Assembly: GCA_964607765.1 (NCBI GenBank)
Contig: CAZSNT010000156.1
Coordinates: 1 to 23,896, forward strand
DNA length: 23,896 nt
Reading direction: 5' to 3'
From: CAZSNT01 sp964607765
GTDB taxonomy: Bacteria > Verrucomicrobiota > Lentisphaeria > Oligosphaerales > JABHEG01
Each line of letters opens with the position of its first letter. Position 1 is the first letter of the stretch. Position numbers and translations under genes: made by a program. Positions 22,901-23,896 of this stretch are shown here, piece after piece. The notes under the pieces were generated by a model. The model did no database searches and had not been told where the DNA came from. It saw only the letters and a list, made by a program, of their open reading frames with translations.

Positions 22901-23816
22901 GCCGGGCGAAGCGCTTGCGTGCACGAACACTGTCACCGGGGCTGCGCAATGCGGCGACACGCAGGCATGCTCCGCATGCGGCGTGCTGGACGCGGTCATC
23001 GCTGCACGACGTGGCGGGCGTCACAGCCAGGACTGCGAAATCCGACAGACCAATACGGGAAAGCCCGTCCGCCTGCGCGTCGCAGCCGGGCCGCTCCGGG
23101 TGGATGATGATGCCTACACGATTCTCGCCGTCATGCCCGTGGTGCAGGAGCGGCAGCGACGGTCGCGGGAACGCAAGTTCCTCCACGACATCCTGAATAT
23201 CACCGCGGGAATTCAGGGCTTGGCCGATCTGGCGGACGGCGCCAGCCTGGAGGAACTGGCCGGTTTCAAACAGGAAGCGTATCGCTTGAGCCAGCAGTTG
23301 GTCCAGGCCATCAATGTCCAGCGCGAACTGAGCGCAGCAGAGAGCAATGAGCTGGTGCTGCGGCCGACACGCATGTCGTCGGTGGCGTTGCTGCATGAGT
23401 TGACGGCGTCGTACGCAGAACAGGACTACGCAGAGGGCAAGAGCGTCGTCTGCGATGCTGATGCGGAGACCGTGGAGTTCTGTTCGGACAAGACCATGCT
23501 CTCACGCGTGCTCGGACACATGCTGCAGAATGCGCTCGTGGCTTCGGATGCGGGACAGACGGTTACGGCAGGCTGTCGCCAGGACGAGGACAGCATCGAG
23601 TTCTGGGTCCACAATCCCGCGGTGATGAGCGAGGCCGCGCAACTTGCGGTCTTCCGCCGTCCGTTCTCCCCGGGCGGCCAACGGCAGGGCGTCGGGACCT
23701 ATATCATGCGCCTGCTCAGCGAGAGATACCTCAAAGGACACGTCTCGTTCAGGTCCACGCCGGGCGACGGCACTGTCTTCCGGGCACGCTATCGGCTGGC
23801 CGGACCCCTGGAGTGA
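19950..23816 (+). CDS. Double-core hybrid kinase: Cache-HisKA-HATPase-REC-REC-PAS-second kinase (1288 aa)
   Basis: Membrane helices at 5-25 and 323-343 flank a periplasmic Cache-like sensor (about 30-318, with the GFEIGPLFAGFRYVYPL segment). The first kinase core has His370 in NMSHEIRTPLNG, DTGAG (519-523) and GGTGLGLAI (548-556). Receivers follow with Asp661 (Lys713) and Asp807 (Lys862). After a Gly/Ala-rich linker comes a PAS-like domain (about 935-1065) with Cys991, Cys1001, Cys1007, Cys1010 and Cys1029. Then comes a second kinase core with His1079 in FLHDILN, N-box Asn1194, a VHNP motif (1220-1223) where DxGxG would be, and a GVGTY glycine loop (1247-1251). This second core resembles stand-alone PAS kinases of the FFHDVLN type. 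No HPt is present. The ATG at 19950 has AGGG seven bases upstream and begins the first helix; the open frame extends 69 codons further up, into the inverted repeat, and that part is rejected. Its stop codon lies in a tandem repeat. Confidence 0.92.
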   Translation: MKRLKLVLFVLALCAVEAVMVYYLSLAKRNKESFFASQRTQTQRSNYMAAMLHYANVSRLVVESLVNRPENLTLLRQASTADSAGLPALRQQLHRNILPAYQRLQQNGMGQLRFHAAAGDCLLDMQGMEEALTAAAQTRPSLRIADGQKQAVNGFEIGPLFAGFRYVYPLSHQGRHVGLVECAVSPQTVCRYMTDVFRGHHMFLLQRTALPDVATSRVGAAYVAAALSDDHVEEQTATAMHQSGRTTLNPKVLAEVNAVVRREHGALLREPRAFSVTAEVSRGFYEVFFLPILNVVGQPQALIVSYYRDSPQTAFRAEFLRGVLAGNVILLLVAGFLVYLWLNAEHSRRMRDAAESATRAKSQFLANMSHEIRTPLNGVIGMTRFLMESDLSLEQREYAETAFHSGELLLSVINDILDYSKIEAGKIEFEEIDFDIRAAVEETMDVFALKMHQKGLELVYGIDPDVPTLLRGDPARLRQILMNFLGNAFKFTDQGEVVVRVNLVGETPAQATLRFSVKDTGAGIPTDRMDRLFRSFSQVDSSTTRKYGGTGLGLAIAKALAEQMNGDVGVDSEVGTGSTFWFTATFARQQGGGLGAARSAADVAGMHVLVVDDNDTNRRMLTRQLHIWHCDHDEAASGKEALVKLKAAVASGRPFDLALLDMQMPEMDGEMLGHKIKADPSLLEIVLVMLTSMDRQGDAGRLRDMGFAACLTKPVKHARLLQCLAQATGGGASVRHGRRDDAAASPGQAPTHAQTQIRVLLAEDNLINQKVAVGMLKRLACRVDTVNNGREAIEALSQREYDLVLMDAEMPEMDGFEATRRIREPDSPVLDRQIPVIAMTAHAMQGYRETCLAAGMDDYVAKPVNPDDLAAAIQRQATGRKACDRPAADGGRAATADEGPVETGGDRDVDTAAGEAARPVNIVSPAELQRRADLLAGHPVVLQFLDAVAAPTALLTEDRRIVAANGLFAALSGAEDSASLVGLLPGEALACTNTVTGAAQCGDTQACSACGVLDAVIAARRGGRHSQDCEIRQTNTGKPVRLRVAAGPLRVDDDAYTILAVMPVVQERQRRSRERKFLHDILNITAGIQGLADLADGASLEELAGFKQEAYRLSQQLVQAINVQRELSAAESNELVLRPTRMSSVALLHELTASYAEQDYAEGKSVVCDADAETVEFCSDKTMLSRVLGHMLQNALVASDAGQTVTAGCRQDEDSIEFWVHNPAVMSEAAQLAVFRRPFSPGGQRQGVGTYIMRLLSERYLKGHVSFRSTPGDGTVFRARYRLAGPLE

Positions 23817-23896
23817 GGGGCGAGTGCGAGGGGCGGGTGCGAGGGGCGAGTGCGAGGGGCGGGTGCGAGGGGCGGGTGCGAGGGGCGGGTGCGAGA
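23815..23896. repeat. 13-nt tandem repeat running off the window end
   Basis: The unit GAGGGGCGRGTGC occurs six full times from 23815 to 23892, with position 9 reading A, G, A, G, G, G, and a partial GAGA follows at the edge. The first two bases of the first unit are the GA of the kinase's TGA stop, so the array begins inside the stop codon. Its full length is not visible. Confidence 0.9.

Noticed and set aside
22146..23396. 416-codon minus-strand open frame opposite the double kinase
   Set aside because: It lies fully within receiver, PAS and kinase coding sequence whose motifs are intact on the plus strand.
23815..23896. CRISPR array
   Set aside because: The units are contiguous with no spacers, and no cas gene is present.

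Overview
The window is GC-rich (by eye about 60% or a little more) and bacterial. It is almost wholly given to signal transduction: nine protein genes, plus a promoter-proximal bacteriohemerythrin, with dense coding and GC-rich repeats in the gaps. No ribosomal or marker gene fixes the taxon. The mix of large hybrid histidine kinases with NMT1/THI5-like sensor domains, a PflX-type radical SAM protein and intergenic 7-mer, 9-mer and 13-mer tandem repeats reminds me of the PVC group (Kiritimatiellota/Lentisphaerota-like). A planctomycete or a deltaproteobacterium is not excluded. This is inference from style, not a database result.

Layout. 138-545 (+): bacteriohemerythrin, with a candidate promoter. 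550-658: repeats between convergent genes. 658-3156 (-): hybrid kinase PAS-HisKA-HATPase-REC-REC-HPt. 3157-3430: divergent promoter region. 3431-4006 (+): an odd response regulator, followed 36 nt later by a GAF-GspE/PilB-type ATPase (4043-6361). 6358-7479 (-): REC-HisKA-HATPase kinase. It is the downstream partner, 15 nt apart, of a giant 1960-residue hybrid kinase (7495-13377, -) with NMT1, double Cache, GAF, PAS, PAS, HisKA, REC, REC and HPt domains. 13659-14297 (-): PdtaR-like response regulator, overlapping the end of a 1342-residue NMT1-SBP_bac_3-dCache-PAS-HisKA_2 kinase (14284-18312, -). 18608-19615 (+): PflX-like radical SAM protein. 19635-19797: long inverted repeat. 19950-23816 (+): hybrid kinase carrying two kinase cores. 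23815-23896: 13-nt tandem repeat running off the window.

How they fit together. The two minus-strand operons (kinase 14284-18312 with regulator 13659-14297; kinase 7495-13377 with kinase 6358-7479) are paralogous in their sensor halves. They also carry nearly the same sigma70-type promoter: identical TTGACT and TACATT hexamers, a 17-nt spacer, and similarity continuing around the boxes. The same kind of extracytoplasmic input therefore seems wired to two transmitter types under common transcription control. The HPt domains of the 658-3156 and 7495-13377 kinases need partner receivers. Within the window the candidates are the REC of the 6358-7479 kinase and the regulator at 3431-4006. No product carries a DNA-binding or cyclic-di-GMP output domain. 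The only likely effector next to a regulator is the GAF-GspE-type motor ATPase, which would point to type IV pilus or type II secretion-like control.

The most unusual items are the double-kinase protein at 19950-23816, the twin promoters, three cysteine-rich sensory domains (two PAS-like, one GAF), and short tandem repeats found both in gaps and inside reading frames.
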